Source of the DNA: Myxococcales bacterium
Lineage (GTDB): Bacteria > Myxococcota > UBA4151
NCBI GenBank assembly: GCA_002722845.1
Contig: PBND01000018.1
Location: 1-34,650, forward strand
Length of the DNA: 34,650 nt
Direction: 5' to 3'
This document shows positions 16,107 through 24,266 of this stretch, one piece after another. The position numbers and the translations under genes were made by a program. The notes below the pieces were generated by a model that saw only the letters and a list, made by a program, of their open reading frames with translations, was not told where the DNA came from and did no database searches. Within the stretch, counting starts at the first letter, position 1. Every line of letters starts with the position of its first letter.

Positions 16107-17236
16107 CGGCGAATGACCCGTTCGTGGTTTTGGCTGCCATTTTGGTCAAAGAAGAGGAGTCGAAGTTCGTTTCGGGTGGCTTCGATCAGGAGAAAGCCTT
16201 CCTCATCGGATTGGTAGTAGGCTGGGTTGCGATCCACGAGATCGGTGGTCTTCGCACCAGCGCCACTGACGAGAAACTCCGTGCCACAGGTCGCGTGCAG
16301 ATCCTGGCGGCTGTGATCGTGACCGGCCAGGTACACGTCCACACGACCGCAGATGTGGTCATCGAAGAAGTCTTTCACTGCCTCGCCAGCAACGATGGGG
16401 AGGGGGAAGGGGAACCGGCCTGTGTCGTAGCGCCCTGCGTTGCCGTGGGGCCCATTGGAGATGTAGGGGTGATGACCGAAGGCGAAGGTCCAGGTATCCG
16501 CCGGTGCCCCTGCTAACCACCCCGGCAGGTCTCGGGCCTGGTCATCGCCCCGAGAGAAGAAGATGTCGGTGGTATTGAGCGCCACCAGCCAGACTGGGCT
16601 TTGGGCCGGGGGAATCCCCACCTCGTTTAAATCCACCACGTAGTATTCCGACGGCATGATCCACTGTTCGTTCCGCTCGCTGTACTCGATTTGATAGGTC
16701 GCTTTGTTGAAGTCCAGATCAAGACCCAGGCCTTCGCCACCGAGGTCGTGGTTGCCCAAGGAGGCAAAGAAGCGAAAGTTCAGATGACCGTAGGGTTCGG
16801 CAAAATGAGTGCGGAAGACGTCATCGTCGGCCGAATCTGCACCGCTGTTGTAGATGTTGTCGCCCAGCAGGACACCGAAGTCACAGCCACCGCGATCCTC
16901 GCAGATCTCCCCGATGGCTTGGCCTACAGCACGCTGGGTCTCGGAGCCGGTTCCCGTGTCACCGATTGCGATGAAGCGAACCACCCGTTCCACTGGGGGG
17001 GCGCCGGCGTCCGGGCTTGGACTGGGGCCAGTATCTTGGCCCGCGTCCTCTGCCTCGCCTGCATCTGGTGGCGATTGCCCACTGTCCGAACGGGGTGGCA
17101 GGGCCGCGTCCCGGCCGGGTACCGGGCCCGTGTCGAGGCGGGTGGCTGCCCCGGCATCCGAGCCGTTGGGCGGCGTGGGCTGATCGGTCGGGCAGCCGGC
17201 GATCAAGAACAAGCAGAAGGTAAGGTGGCGGGCCAT
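16103..17236 (-). CDS. Purple-acid-phosphatase-like metallophosphoesterase, predicted lipoprotein
   Basis: A 377-aa secreted phosphoesterase. The ATG at 17236 gives a lipoprotein signal with lipobox IAGC (Cys15); the longer frame to 17533 adds unrelated sequence under the L,D-transpeptidase gene. Residues 20-80 are a low-complexity Asp/Gly/Pro linker with DTGP and PDAG units. The catalytic domain carries the five metallophosphoesterase blocks in order: GDTGTG (Asp93), LLGDNIY (125-129 region), GNHD (161-164), GHHP (254-257) and GHDH (305-308). This pattern matches acid phosphatases of the purple/tartrate-resistant type with a dinuclear metal centre. It probably releases phosphate outside the inner membrane. 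The start lies 68 bases after the L,D-transpeptidase stop. Confidence 0.92.
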   Translation of the reverse strand: MARHLTFCLFLIAGCPTDQPTPPNGSDAGAATRLDTGPVPGRDAALPPRSDSGQSPPDAGEAEDAGQDTGPSPSPDAGAPPVERVVRFIAIGDTGTGSETQRAVGQAIGEICEDRGGCDFGVLLGDNIYNSGADSADDDVFRTHFAEPYGHLNFRFFASLGNHDLGGEGLGLDLDFNKATYQIEYSERNEQWIMPSEYYVVDLNEVGIPPAQSPVWLVALNTTDIFFSRGDDQARDLPGWLAGAPADTWTFAFGHHPYISNGPHGNAGRYDTGRFPFPLPIVAGEAVKDFFDDHICGRVDVYLAGHDHSRQDLHATCGTEFLVSGAGAKTTDLVDRNPAYYQSDEEGFLLIEATRNELRLLFFDQNGSQNHERVIRR

Positions 17237-17304
17237 CGAACGCTCCAGACCGTCCCGTTGTAAGGGCTGGGGCCGGCAAGCGCCATAGAAAGATGACTGG
17301 GCCC

Positions 17305-18084
17305 CTAAATGGGGGCGCGGGCATCGGGGCCATGAATGCGATGTCGTAGCCTGCGCCAGAATCTCTCCAACGCGGCGTCCTCCTTCGACTGCTGGCTTAA
17401 GGCTGCAGCACAGTGGGGCTGCTGAAACCGGCAAGGCAGGATTTGCACCGGGATCTGTGCTTGCCCGTAGGCCTTCGCCAAGGTCGCAGCAACATAGAGG
17501 GTTTCGATCCCGTCGTCCCCGATTGGAAGGCAACCGACCGTGGCACAGCCCCCGTGGATGAAGATATCGCCTCCTGGGTTTTGGTCGCCACGACGGGCCC
17601 GGTCGGCTTCATTGGGATAATTGATGCCCAGGGAAAGGTGGAAGCGGCTTGCGGGGTTGAAGCGGTCGATGAAATACAGCCCCTCGGGGACCTGAAGGTC
17701 GCCCTCGACGCGTTTCGGGCCGAGCACGCCACTGGCGGCGCAAATGGGAAAGACGCCGACGAGGAGGGATCGGGCTCCAGGTTCTTTCGCCGCGGCGTAG
17801 AGTTCCAGCTCCCCTTCGTACTTGTAGGCCCGGAGCAGGAGATCTCGGGGCGGCCACACCGCACCTCGGTGTAGAAAGGCCGATTTCAGGCGATCCTGCT
17901 GGCGCGCAAAAGCCAGGCGTACCCGGGGAAAGCGACCTTGCGCTCGCAAGAACTCGGGTTTTGGCACGAGATGTTGGTGGGGCGTCGACTGGGCCCTTGA
18001 AGGCTCAAGCCCGGAGACCGGCGCCAGGTGGAGGGCGAGGGCTGCGATCGAAAGCCCGAAGGAGATGACGGTGACGGGATGCAT
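17305..18084 (-). CDS. L,D-transpeptidase (YkuD domain), exported
   Basis: 259 aa with a signal peptide (VTVISFGLSIAALALHLAP). The YkuD domain spans about 80-220. The conserved active site reads IFIHGGCATVGCLPIGDD, with His177 and the nucleophile Cys185. Upstream lie the substrate-side segments RAYKYEGELELYAA and VPEGLYFIDRFNP. It would form 3-3 crosslinks in peptidoglycan or attach proteins to it, in the periplasm. After the domain is a basic helical tail. An additional Cys180 lies in the active-site loop. The ribosome binding site GGAG is 8 bases before the ATG and falls inside a possible hairpin (18090-18115). Confidence 0.92.
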   Translation of the reverse strand: MHPVTVISFGLSIAALALHLAPVSGLEPSRAQSTPHQHLVPKPEFLRAQGRFPRVRLAFARQQDRLKSAFLHRGAVWPPRDLLLRAYKYEGELELYAAAKEPGARSLLVGVFPICAASGVLGPKRVEGDLQVPEGLYFIDRFNPASRFHLSLGINYPNEADRARRGDQNPGGDIFIHGGCATVGCLPIGDDGIETLYVAATLAKAYGQAQIPVQILPCRFQQPHCAAALSQQSKEDAALERFWRRLRHRIHGPDARAPI

Positions 18085-18089
18085 GGGCT

Positions 18090-18115
18090 GAACTCCAGTG
18101 GCGTGAGAGGAGTTC
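18090..18115 (-). promoter_or_regulatory. Inverted repeat that can hide the L,D-transpeptidase ribosome binding site
   Basis: In the minus-strand message, GAACTCC and GGAGTTC are perfect 7-base complements separated by 12 bases. The 3' arm contains the GGAG Shine-Dalgarno of the L,D-transpeptidase gene, 8 bases before its ATG. Folding would block ribosome access, as in simple RNA thermosensors or protein-controlled leaders. Seven pairs with a 12-base loop could occur by chance. Confidence 0.4.
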
Positions 18116-18301
18116 CAGAGTTTCAGGCCCGATTTCAGCTTGGGTCAGTCATATTCAAGAAACATGTAAGAAGAATTTCAGGGCATGGTTGCCCAGGTGA
18201 AAGCAGAGCAATGTCCCCGCTGGCTCAGCCTACCTTGCACGCAAAAGTTGGCGGCGGTAATGGCCCCAGCGCATCATCGTAATCTTCATAGGGGAGCCCT
18301 C

Positions 18302-19117
18302 ATGCTAAAAACCCAGTTGTACCGCGGCCGACAGATGGCTGTGAAGTCCATGGTTGTCGAAGTTCAGGAGACCGAAAGTTATTATCCGACGCGGCGTTAT
18401 CGTTTCACCGATTTCAGTATCGAGGACACGAACTCAGGCCAAACGCTCCTGTCTTGTGGTGACCTGGCCTTGGGAAGTCGGTCGGTCCGTTGGGACTCTT
18501 GGACCGCTTGGGATGACTGTGGCTTCTTCGCGCTGCTAGGCGACTTCATTCTCTATTACGTGACCGCCCCCGCCATGATGGACTCCTCGGACGGCACATG
18601 CGACTTGAAGGCGATCTACTTGGTCGATGCGGCTGAATTTCAGCCGGACGCTGAGGAGATCACTGCCTCCATGCACCTGCTGCACGACTTCGAAGACGAT
18701 GGCGAAAAAGAGGTCCATCTGGGCGGGGAATTCATCTCGCTCAATCACTGGACGATGCACGCGAATGCGGGGTCGGCCGGCTTCAGCGAGGTTCCTTCGG
18801 CCGGAACCCATGCGCCAGGTGGTGGCGAGATCCCCTTTGATCTCGCCCAATGTGCTGCCTGTGGTGGCGCAGCCCTCGTGAAGATCAAAGGGAGCAAAAG
18901 GTGGCTTGTACCCCATGCCGACGGCCCAGCAGCCGCATTGGCGAGGGTGCTCGAAACCGATCCTGCTGCGGATTGGTCGGCGCTGAGCGCTCACCTTGAA
19001 AATGCCTCGGCCACCGAACGGGACCGCGTGCGGGCTCATTTCCTCGCCTTGGGTGATGGGACGCTCTCTGCCCAAGTGACCGAAGCCCTGGGCGCTGGGG
19101 AAGCCTCTGGCGAATAG
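18302..19117 (+). CDS. Unknown 271-aa protein with a possible Cys pair
   Basis: The ATG at 18302 with GGGAG 6-10 bases upstream is preferred; the longer frame to 18185 has no ribosome binding site. There is no signal peptide. The first 160 residues are beta-rich and aromatic (TESYYPTRRYRFTDFSIED, WDSWTAWDDCGFFALLGDF). A CAACGG motif near residue 187 could be half of a metal site, but no partner Cys pair is obvious. The C-terminal 60 residues are Ala-rich helical. It is followed after 12 bases by a nucleotidyltransferase-like gene. No family is recognised. Confidence 0.65.
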   Translation: MLKTQLYRGRQMAVKSMVVEVQETESYYPTRRYRFTDFSIEDTNSGQTLLSCGDLALGSRSVRWDSWTAWDDCGFFALLGDFILYYVTAPAMMDSSDGTCDLKAIYLVDAAEFQPDAEEITASMHLLHDFEDDGEKEVHLGGEFISLNHWTMHANAGSAGFSEVPSAGTHAPGGGEIPFDLAQCAACGGAALVKIKGSKRWLVPHADGPAAALARVLETDPAADWSALSAHLENASATERDRVRAHFLALGDGTLSAQVTEALGAGEASGE

Positions 19118-19129
19118 CTGGTCGTCGGC

Positions 19130-19876
19130 GTGGCGAGACCTCCACGGCGTTGCCCGCCCGAGTGGCTGATCGAAGCGGGATGCTTTGTCCCCGTGAACTT
19201 CGATTTGACTCGGCGCAGCGCTGTGCTCGACCGAGTCATCTCTTTGTTGCAGGCCATTCCATTTGATGAGCGCTGTCGCGTCTATCTGCGGGGCGGGATT
19301 TTAGAAGAGTGCGTGCCCCATCCCCAGGCCGATGTGGATCTGGTGGTGGTGGGCCCTCGGGCGAAAAGCACCGATGCAGTCGAAGCGATTTCTGAACGGC
19401 TCGCAGCGTTGGGTCGGCCCATCGAGGCCGTTCCCATCGAAGAAGGGGGCCTCCGAAGAGTCGCTCAACTGCGCATGCTGATTCAGTGTCGTTCGCTGCA
19501 ACTCCACGGTGACCCCTTGAGCCTACCGCCCCTGGCGGTGAACGATGCGCTGATCGATGGCTTGTGGCGGGTCTATTCGCCAACGCTCCTTGCTTCGACT
19601 TTGGAGGGGCACTTGCGCCATCGCCTGGTGAGCCTCAAGTATCTGTTGCGAGCGGTCGGTATCCTGGGGCTCTCGGAGGGGCGTTACTCCCGGGATCTCA
19701 GGACGTGCCTCGCCTGGAGTCAACGGTATGTACCGGCGAGTTTTGGGGTGCTGGCGCAAGGGTTTGAGGACCTGGACCTGGACCGTCCAGCACCGCTTGA
19801 TATCGGCCCAGTCATCCGGGAATTAGAAGCCGCTCGCTCCCGTCTGTTGCCCGCTGGCCCGCCGTCCCACCGTTGA
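19130..19876 (+). CDS. Nucleotidyltransferase-fold protein (Pol beta superfamily), function unknown
   Basis: 248 aa from GTG 19130. Residues 52-75 (VYLRGGILEECVPHPQADVD followed by LVVV) match the GG...DxD pattern of Pol-beta-type nucleotidyltransferases, with Asp68 and Asp70 as metal-ligand candidates. A later strand, LRMLIQCRSLQLHG, could hold the third position, but no acidic residue is clearly placed there. The C-terminal half is helical, as in substrate-binding domains of this fold. The low similarity means it could be an inactive relative. It is probably cotranscribed with the unknown gene 12 bases upstream. Confidence 0.65.
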   Translation: MARPPRRCPPEWLIEAGCFVPVNFDLTRRSAVLDRVISLLQAIPFDERCRVYLRGGILEECVPHPQADVDLVVVGPRAKSTDAVEAISERLAALGRPIEAVPIEEGGLRRVAQLRMLIQCRSLQLHGDPLSLPPLAVNDALIDGLWRVYSPTLLASTLEGHLRHRLVSLKYLLRAVGILGLSEGRYSRDLRTCLAWSQRYVPASFGVLAQGFEDLDLDRPAPLDIGPVIRELEAARSRLLPAGPPSHR

Positions 19877-19967
19877 AATTACGATGACAGGAGGCGGCTG
19901 GCCATTCTCTGTCCTTGACCGGAGGGGCCCGGTTGCGCAGTGAGTTCACCGCTCAGGAGAAGGAATT

Positions 19968-21158
19968 ATGCAGGAAGTTGTGATCGTCGCTGCGGCTCGG
20001 ACGCCCATGGGCTCCTTTCAAGGGGCGCTGGCCAAGGTCCCCGCACCGGAATTGGGGAGCGTCGCCATTCGGGCCTGCTTGGCCCGTTCTGGGGTGGCAC
20101 CGGATCAAGTGGATGAAGTCTATATGGGGATGGTGTTGCCCGCAGGTGTGGGGCAAGCCCCCGCGCGCCAGGCGAGCCTCGGCGCTGAGATCCCTCGCTC
20201 CGTCCCCTGCACCACGGTGAACAAGGTCTGTGGCTCAGGCCTGAAGACGATCATGTTGGGTGCCAGCTCCATCGCGGCCGGCGAGAACGAGGTGGTGGTC
20301 GCCGGCGGCATGGAGAACATGTCCCTGGTGCCCTATCTGCTGCCGAAGGCTCGGGACGGCTACCGCATGGGCAACGGTCAGTTGGTCGATGGCATGGTTC
20401 ACGACGGCCTGTGGGATCCTTACAACGATTTCCATATGGGCAACGCCGGTGAACTCTGCGCGCGGGAATGCGATATCTCCCGGGAGCGCCAAGATGCTTT
20501 CGCCGCCGAGAGCTATCGCCGGGCCCAGGCCGCGGTCGAGGCGGGGGCCTTTAACGAAGAGATCGCCCCAGTCACCCTCCGCAGCCGTAAGGGTGAGAGC
20601 ATCGTCGATACGGACGAAGAGCCCGGGCGCGGTCGGATCGACAAGCTCGGCGCTTTGCGGCCCGCCTTTCAACGGGAGGGCGGCACGGTCACGGCCGGCA
20701 ATGCATCGACCCTCAACGACGGGGCTGCCGCCGTGATCCTCGCCTCGCGGGCGCGGGCTGAAGAAGAGGGCTGGAAGATTCTCGCCACCGTGACGGGGCA
20801 AGGGGGCTTCGCTCACGACCCAGAATGGTTCACCACCGCGCCTGAGGGCGCGGTCCGAGCCGCTTGTGCCAGAGCGGGCCTTGAGCCCACCGAGGTCGAT
20901 CTCCACGAGATCAATGAGGCGTTCTCCCTCGTGGCGCTGGTGAACATGGACAAACTGGGCCTGGGTCACGAGCGGGTGAACGTGCGCGGTGGTGCCGTGG
21001 CCTTGGGTCATCCCATCGGTTGTTCCGGAGCTCGTTTGATCGTGACCTTGCTCCATGCCTTGAAAGACGAAGGTAAATCCACGGGCTGTGCCAGTCTGTG
21101 CATCGGCGGCGGCGAAGCGGTCGCCATGGTGGTCAAGAGAGAGGAGCAGTGGACATGA
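19968..21158 (+). CDS. Acetyl-CoA C-acyltransferase (thiolase)
   Basis: A biosynthetic-type thiolase of 396 aa that condenses two acetyl-CoA or cleaves acetoacetyl-CoA. The acyl-accepting Cys88 is in NKVCGSGLK, His348 in GHPIG and Cys378 in CIGGGEA, very close to the classical Zoogloea positions (89/348/378). [18 protein letters not shown] and NEAFS blocks are also present. The ATG has a strong AGGAGAAGGA upstream. It opens the short-chain acyl-CoA block and overlaps the dehydrogenase start by 4 bases. It could be named atoB, phaA or thlA; the sequence alone does not choose. Confidence 0.95.
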   Translation: MQEVVIVAAARTPMGSFQGALAKVPAPELGSVAIRACLARSGVAPDQVDEVYMGMVLPAGVGQAPARQASLGAEIPRSVPCTTVNKVCGSGLKTIMLGASSIAAGENEVVVAGGMENMSLVPYLLPKARDGYRMGNGQLVDGMVHDGLWDPYNDFHMGNAGELCARECDISRERQDAFAAESYRRAQAAVEAGAFNEEIAPVTLRSRKGESIVDTDEEPGRGRIDKLGALRPAFQREGGTVTAGNASTLNDGAAAVILASRARAEEEGWKILATVTGQGGFAHDPEWFTTAPEGAVRAACARAGLEPTEVDLHEINEAFSLVALVNMDKLGLGHERVNVRGGAVALGHPIGCSGARLIVTLLHALKDEGKSTGCASLCIGGGEAVAMVVKREEQWT

Positions 21159-22012
21159 GTATCGACACACTCGGCGTCGTGGGCGCCGGTCAGATGGGGG
21201 CAGGCATCGCCCAAGTCGCAGCGAGCGTTGGACTCAACGTGATGTGCAGCGACATTAGCCAAGAAGCCTGTGACCGAGGTCGGGCGGCCATCGCCAAGAG
21301 CCTCGGGCGCTTGGTCAAAAAGGAGCGAATGAGCCAGGAGGACGCGGATGCTGCCCTGGCCCGAGTTCGATTCTCGACGGAACTCGCCGTCATGGCGGAT
21401 GCAGATTTCGTGGTGGAAGCCGCTACAGAAAACGAGGGCTTGAAGGCGAAGATTTTCGCCGATCTCGATGGCATCTGTGCCCCCGGTGTGATCCTTGCGA
21501 GTAACACCAGCTCCATCAGCATCACCCGCATCGGTGCTGCAACGCGCCGGCCCGAGAAGGTCGTGGGTATGCACTTTATGAACCCGGTCCCCATCATGAA
21601 GTTGGTGGAGTTGATCTCGGGGATTGCCACCAGCGAGGAGACGGCGGCAACGACCCAGGCCCTGGCTGAGCGCTTGGGGAAAACGGTCAGTCACTCCAAG
21701 GACTATCCCGGCTTCGTCGTGAACCGGATCCTTATGCCGATGATCAATGAGGCCTTCTACGCCTTGTACGAGGGCATCGGCAGCGCTGAAGACATCGACA
21801 CGGGCATGACCCTTGGGACCAACCAGCCCATGGGGCCTTTGACCCTCGCCGACTTTATCGGCCTCGACACCTGCCTCGCCATCATGCGGGTCCTCCATGA
21901 GGGCCTCGGCGATGCCAAGTACCGGCCCTGCCCCTTGCTGATTCAGTACGTGGACGCGGGGTGGTACGGCCGCAAGAGCGGTCGGGGCGTCTACGACTAC
22001 TCGGAGGCCTGA
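21155..22012 (+). CDS. hbd: 3-hydroxybutyryl-CoA dehydrogenase
   Basis: 285 aa, NAD-dependent oxidation of 3-hydroxyacyl-CoA (or the reverse). The N-terminal Rossmann loop is [11 protein letters not shown] (10-20). Catalytic residues visible are Ser119 in SNTSS, His140 in [16 protein letters not shown], Glu152 and Asn190 in GFVVNRIL. The C-terminal domain has [10 protein letters not shown] and [17 protein letters not shown]. The ATG at 21155 overlaps the thiolase TGA; the frame upstream of it is a shadow. The enoyl-CoA hydratase begins 3 bases after the stop, so the three enzymes form one translational unit. Confidence 0.95.
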   Translation: MSIDTLGVVGAGQMGAGIAQVAASVGLNVMCSDISQEACDRGRAAIAKSLGRLVKKERMSQEDADAALARVRFSTELAVMADADFVVEAATENEGLKAKIFADLDGICAPGVILASNTSSISITRIGAATRRPEKVVGMHFMNPVPIMKLVELISGIATSEETAATTQALAERLGKTVSHSKDYPGFVVNRILMPMINEAFYALYEGIGSAEDIDTGMTLGTNQPMGPLTLADFIGLDTCLAIMRVLHEGLGDAKYRPCPLLIQYVDAGWYGRKSGRGVYDYSEA

Positions 22013-22015
22013 GCC

Positions 22016-22789
22016 ATGACAGTGGATTTGCAGATCGACGGCGCCGTTGCCACCCTGACCATCAACCGGCCCGAAGCCATGAATGCCCTCAACGCCGAGG
22101 TCCTCTCGGCTTTGGATCAGCACATTCGTCGGGTGGACGAGGACGCCTCGATTCGGGTGGCGGTCCTGACCGGCGCCGGTGGGAAGGCTTTTGTGGCTGG
22201 CGCGGACATTAAGGCGATGCAGGGGATGAAGCCGGAAACCGCCCGATCCTTCAGCGAACTGGGGCATCGGGTTTTTGCTCGCATGGAATCCAGCGGGACC
22301 GTCTTCATCGCTGCCGTCGAAGGCTATTGCTTGGGCGGGGGCTGCGAGTTGGCCCTCGCTTGCGATTGGATCAACGCCAGTGGGAAATCCACCTTTGGCC
22401 AGCCCGAGGTGAACTTGGGTCTGGTGCCGGGCTTCGGCGGCACCATTCGCCTGGCCCGCAAGGTGGGCCAGGCTCGGGCGCTGCAATATTGTAGCACTGC
22501 CGAGTTCGTTCGCGGTGAAGAGGCGCTGCGCGTTGGGCTGGTCAATGCCCTGTACGAGCCCGGTGAAGTGCTGACGAAGACCCAGGAGCAGGCTCAGGGC
22601 ATTGCGAGCAAGGGGCCCCTCGCTGTGGCCAACTGTAAGCGCTTGATTCGGGCGGGTCTGGATTTACCCCAAGAGCGGGGCAACGCCATGGAGCAACAGG
22701 CCTTTGGCCTGATGTTCGGCACGGCCGATGGGCAAGAAGGCATGAACGCCTATGCCGAAAAGCGCGCTGCGGAGTTCAAAGGTGAGTAA
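22016..22789 (+). CDS. Enoyl-CoA hydratase/crotonase
   Basis: 257 aa, hydrates crotonyl-CoA-type trans-2-enoyl-CoA. The crotonase oxyanion segments are AFVAGADIKAMQG and GYCLGGGCELALACD. Both catalytic glutamates are present: Glu111 in GGCELALA and Glu131 in GQPEVNLGLVPGFGGT. The C-terminal KGPLAVANCKRLI helix is typical. The last 8 bases overlap the start of a small coiled-coil gene. Together with the thiolase, dehydrogenase and acyl-CoA dehydrogenases nearby it completes a short-chain beta-oxidation or butyryl-CoA pathway. Confidence 0.95.
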   Translation: MTVDLQIDGAVATLTINRPEAMNALNAEVLSALDQHIRRVDEDASIRVAVLTGAGGKAFVAGADIKAMQGMKPETARSFSELGHRVFARMESSGTVFIAAVEGYCLGGGCELALACDWINASGKSTFGQPEVNLGLVPGFGGTIRLARKVGQARALQYCSTAEFVRGEEALRVGLVNALYEPGEVLTKTQEQAQGIASKGPLAVANCKRLIRAGLDLPQERGNAMEQQAFGLMFGTADGQEGMNAYAEKRAAEFKGE

Positions 22790-23108
22790 GCCAGAGCTCC
22801 CCTGTCTCGATGAAGGGCAGGATGGTGGTCTATCGGAAGCGCTGGCATCGAGTCGGGAGCGGGCTGGCCTTGCCCAAGCGGTGGTGCGCCGTTCGGAGAC
22901 CGCAAAACAGGATGTGGACGAGGAATTGGTCGCCGTGCCGAAAGGGCAGGATTTGCTGCGGTTGGAGCGGCAGTTGGTGAACTTTCAAGCCGACTTCATG
23001 GACGTGTTACGCCGTTTACAAGATGTCGAAGTGGCCGTCCGTAGCCTTCGGGCTGAACTCCAGGCCGATCGGGATCGTTCGGTCGCTGGCGAGGACGCGG
23101 CAAGATAG
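22782..23108 (+). CDS. Small coiled-coil protein coupled to enoyl-CoA hydratase, unknown function
   Basis: 108 aa from GTG 22782, with GGAG 7 bases upstream inside the hydratase gene and an 8-base overlap. The N-terminal third is acidic and probably disordered. From residue 55 a heptad-rich helix runs almost to the end (LRLERQLVNFQADFMDVLRR then LQDVEVAVRSLRAELQADRD), suggesting a dimeric or oligomeric coiled coil. There is no signal or membrane segment. Translational coupling to crotonase suggests a structural or regulatory partner of the acyl-CoA enzymes, or a granule-associated (phasin-like) protein; neither is shown by motif. Confidence 0.6.
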   Translation: MSKPELPCLDEGQDGGLSEALASSRERAGLAQAVVRRSETAKQDVDEELVAVPKGQDLLRLERQLVNFQADFMDVLRRLQDVEVAVRSLRAELQADRDRSVAGEDAAR

Positions 23109-23201
23109 TCCGCTTGCGCCCACCAGGTTTTGGGGCAGAGTAACCCCCGTGTGAATGTGGGCCCTCCTCGGGCGTATCAGCCCTGCCCTCGGAAAGGGGA
23201 A

Positions 23202-24167
23202 ATGATGATCCGAACTGCGCTATGTATTTTGGCGATGACCGGTGTCGCTGGCTGTGAGAGCAGTATTGCAGGCAACGAGGGCCAACTTCGTTTTGCCTAT
23301 GACAGTGACGACGACGTCTTCAATTTCAATAAGCCGATTGCCGTCGGGGCTGCGCTTGATCTGCGGGTTGCCGACTTCGCGGACCAACTCGATGCGGTGG
23401 TGGTCGCCGCCTCGACCAAAGATACCGACGTTCTTGAGGTCCTTGAGTTCTCAGGCAATACGGTCACGTTGATCGGTACGGGCAAGGGAAGCACGTTGGT
23501 GAAAGTGTCGGCCAACGACCACCGGGGCATTGAGTTGGACGACTCGGTCAACATGATGGCCCGCCAGGTCGAGGTCTTGAGAATGAACCACACGTGTACC
23601 GATGATGTGGAGGGGCACTACCTCGCAGGTCAGCGAATTGTGGTGCCTTTCGAGCTGGAACTCAACAGCGGCAATCCGCTCATCGGCTATGGGTTCTATC
23701 CGGTCACCGACGAGCCAGCGGGGCGAATCTCCATCGATCGAAGCCGCAACCAGCAGGAGTTCATGACCATCGATACGGGCTCAAGAACGGGGACCGTCTC
23801 CCTGCTGTCGGATGTGGACGCGACTCGGCTCGATGTCACCGTTGTACGGGAGTCTGACATCGATGGGGCCACCTTACCCTTTGGCGCACCCAGCAGCATT
23901 CGGGCCGGGACTTCGGCCTTCCTGTGGGTCCTGCCAACGGCCAATGTCAGGCCGATTTGTCAGGCGATCACCCGCAAGTCGGCCGAGAGTCTCACCCCCG
24001 ACGTGTGTACGGTCATGGATGCAGAAGGCCTGTCCGATGAGGAAGGTGGCGGGCGCCACGAGTCGGGCTGGATCGAAGTCGAAGGGCACCAGAGCGGGAC
24101 CTGTCAGTACCGTGTCAGCTACCCCGCTTCGGGGGCAGAAACCGATCTGACGGTACAAATCCGCTAG
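23202..24167 (+). CDS. Predicted lipoprotein, 321 aa, unknown function
   Basis: The ATG at 23202 is preceded by GGAAAGGGGA and gives a short lipoprotein signal with lipobox VAGC (Cys18). The longer frame to 23130 would bury this signal. The mature part is almost all beta, with Ig-like or BACON-like strand pairs (VVVAASTKDTDVLEVLEF, VTLIGTGKGSTLVKVSA) in the first 100 residues and four Cys in the second half that could form two disulfides. It interrupts the acyl-CoA gene series yet is on the same strand. A surface or periplasmic role is likely; no enzyme motif is seen. Confidence 0.75.
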   Translation: MMIRTALCILAMTGVAGCESSIAGNEGQLRFAYDSDDDVFNFNKPIAVGAALDLRVADFADQLDAVVVAASTKDTDVLEVLEFSGNTVTLIGTGKGSTLVKVSANDHRGIELDDSVNMMARQVEVLRMNHTCTDDVEGHYLAGQRIVVPFELELNSGNPLIGYGFYPVTDEPAGRISIDRSRNQQEFMTIDTGSRTGTVSLLSDVDATRLDVTVVRESDIDGATLPFGAPSSIRAGTSAFLWVLPTANVRPICQAITRKSAESLTPDVCTVMDAEGLSDEEGGGRHESGWIEVEGHQSGTCQYRVSYPASGAETDLTVQIR

Positions 24168-24243
24168 TCCAAGGGCTGGGCTATCGGACGATTGCCGGGC
24201 CAGTCATCGCCGTCGTAGATTTTCGCTCCAAGCTCCGTTAATT

Positions 24244-24261
24244 CCCTGCTCCGCAGGGAGG
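24244..24261 (+). promoter_or_regulatory. Stem-loop overlapping the acyl-CoA dehydrogenase ribosome binding site
   Basis: CCCTGC and GCAGGG pair perfectly around a 3-base loop, and the 3' arm supplies the first three G of the GGGAGG Shine-Dalgarno (24256-24261) of the GTG start at 24267. The stem would compete with ribosome binding. It sits at the head of the acyl-CoA dehydrogenase pair, so it could set expression of all three coupled genes. Confidence 0.4.
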
Positions 24262-24266
24262 CGCGA

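Noticed and set aside
20235-21170. Long minus-strand open frame (311 codons) under the thiolase
   Set aside because: The plus frame encodes a complete thiolase. The antisense frame is His/Gly/Asp-rich with no family motif, as expected from GC-rich codon bias.
21008-22486. Long minus-strand open frame (492 codons) under hbd and crotonase
   Set aside because: It spans two well-defined genes and their junction, and its product is low-complexity His/Gly/Asp sequence without domains.
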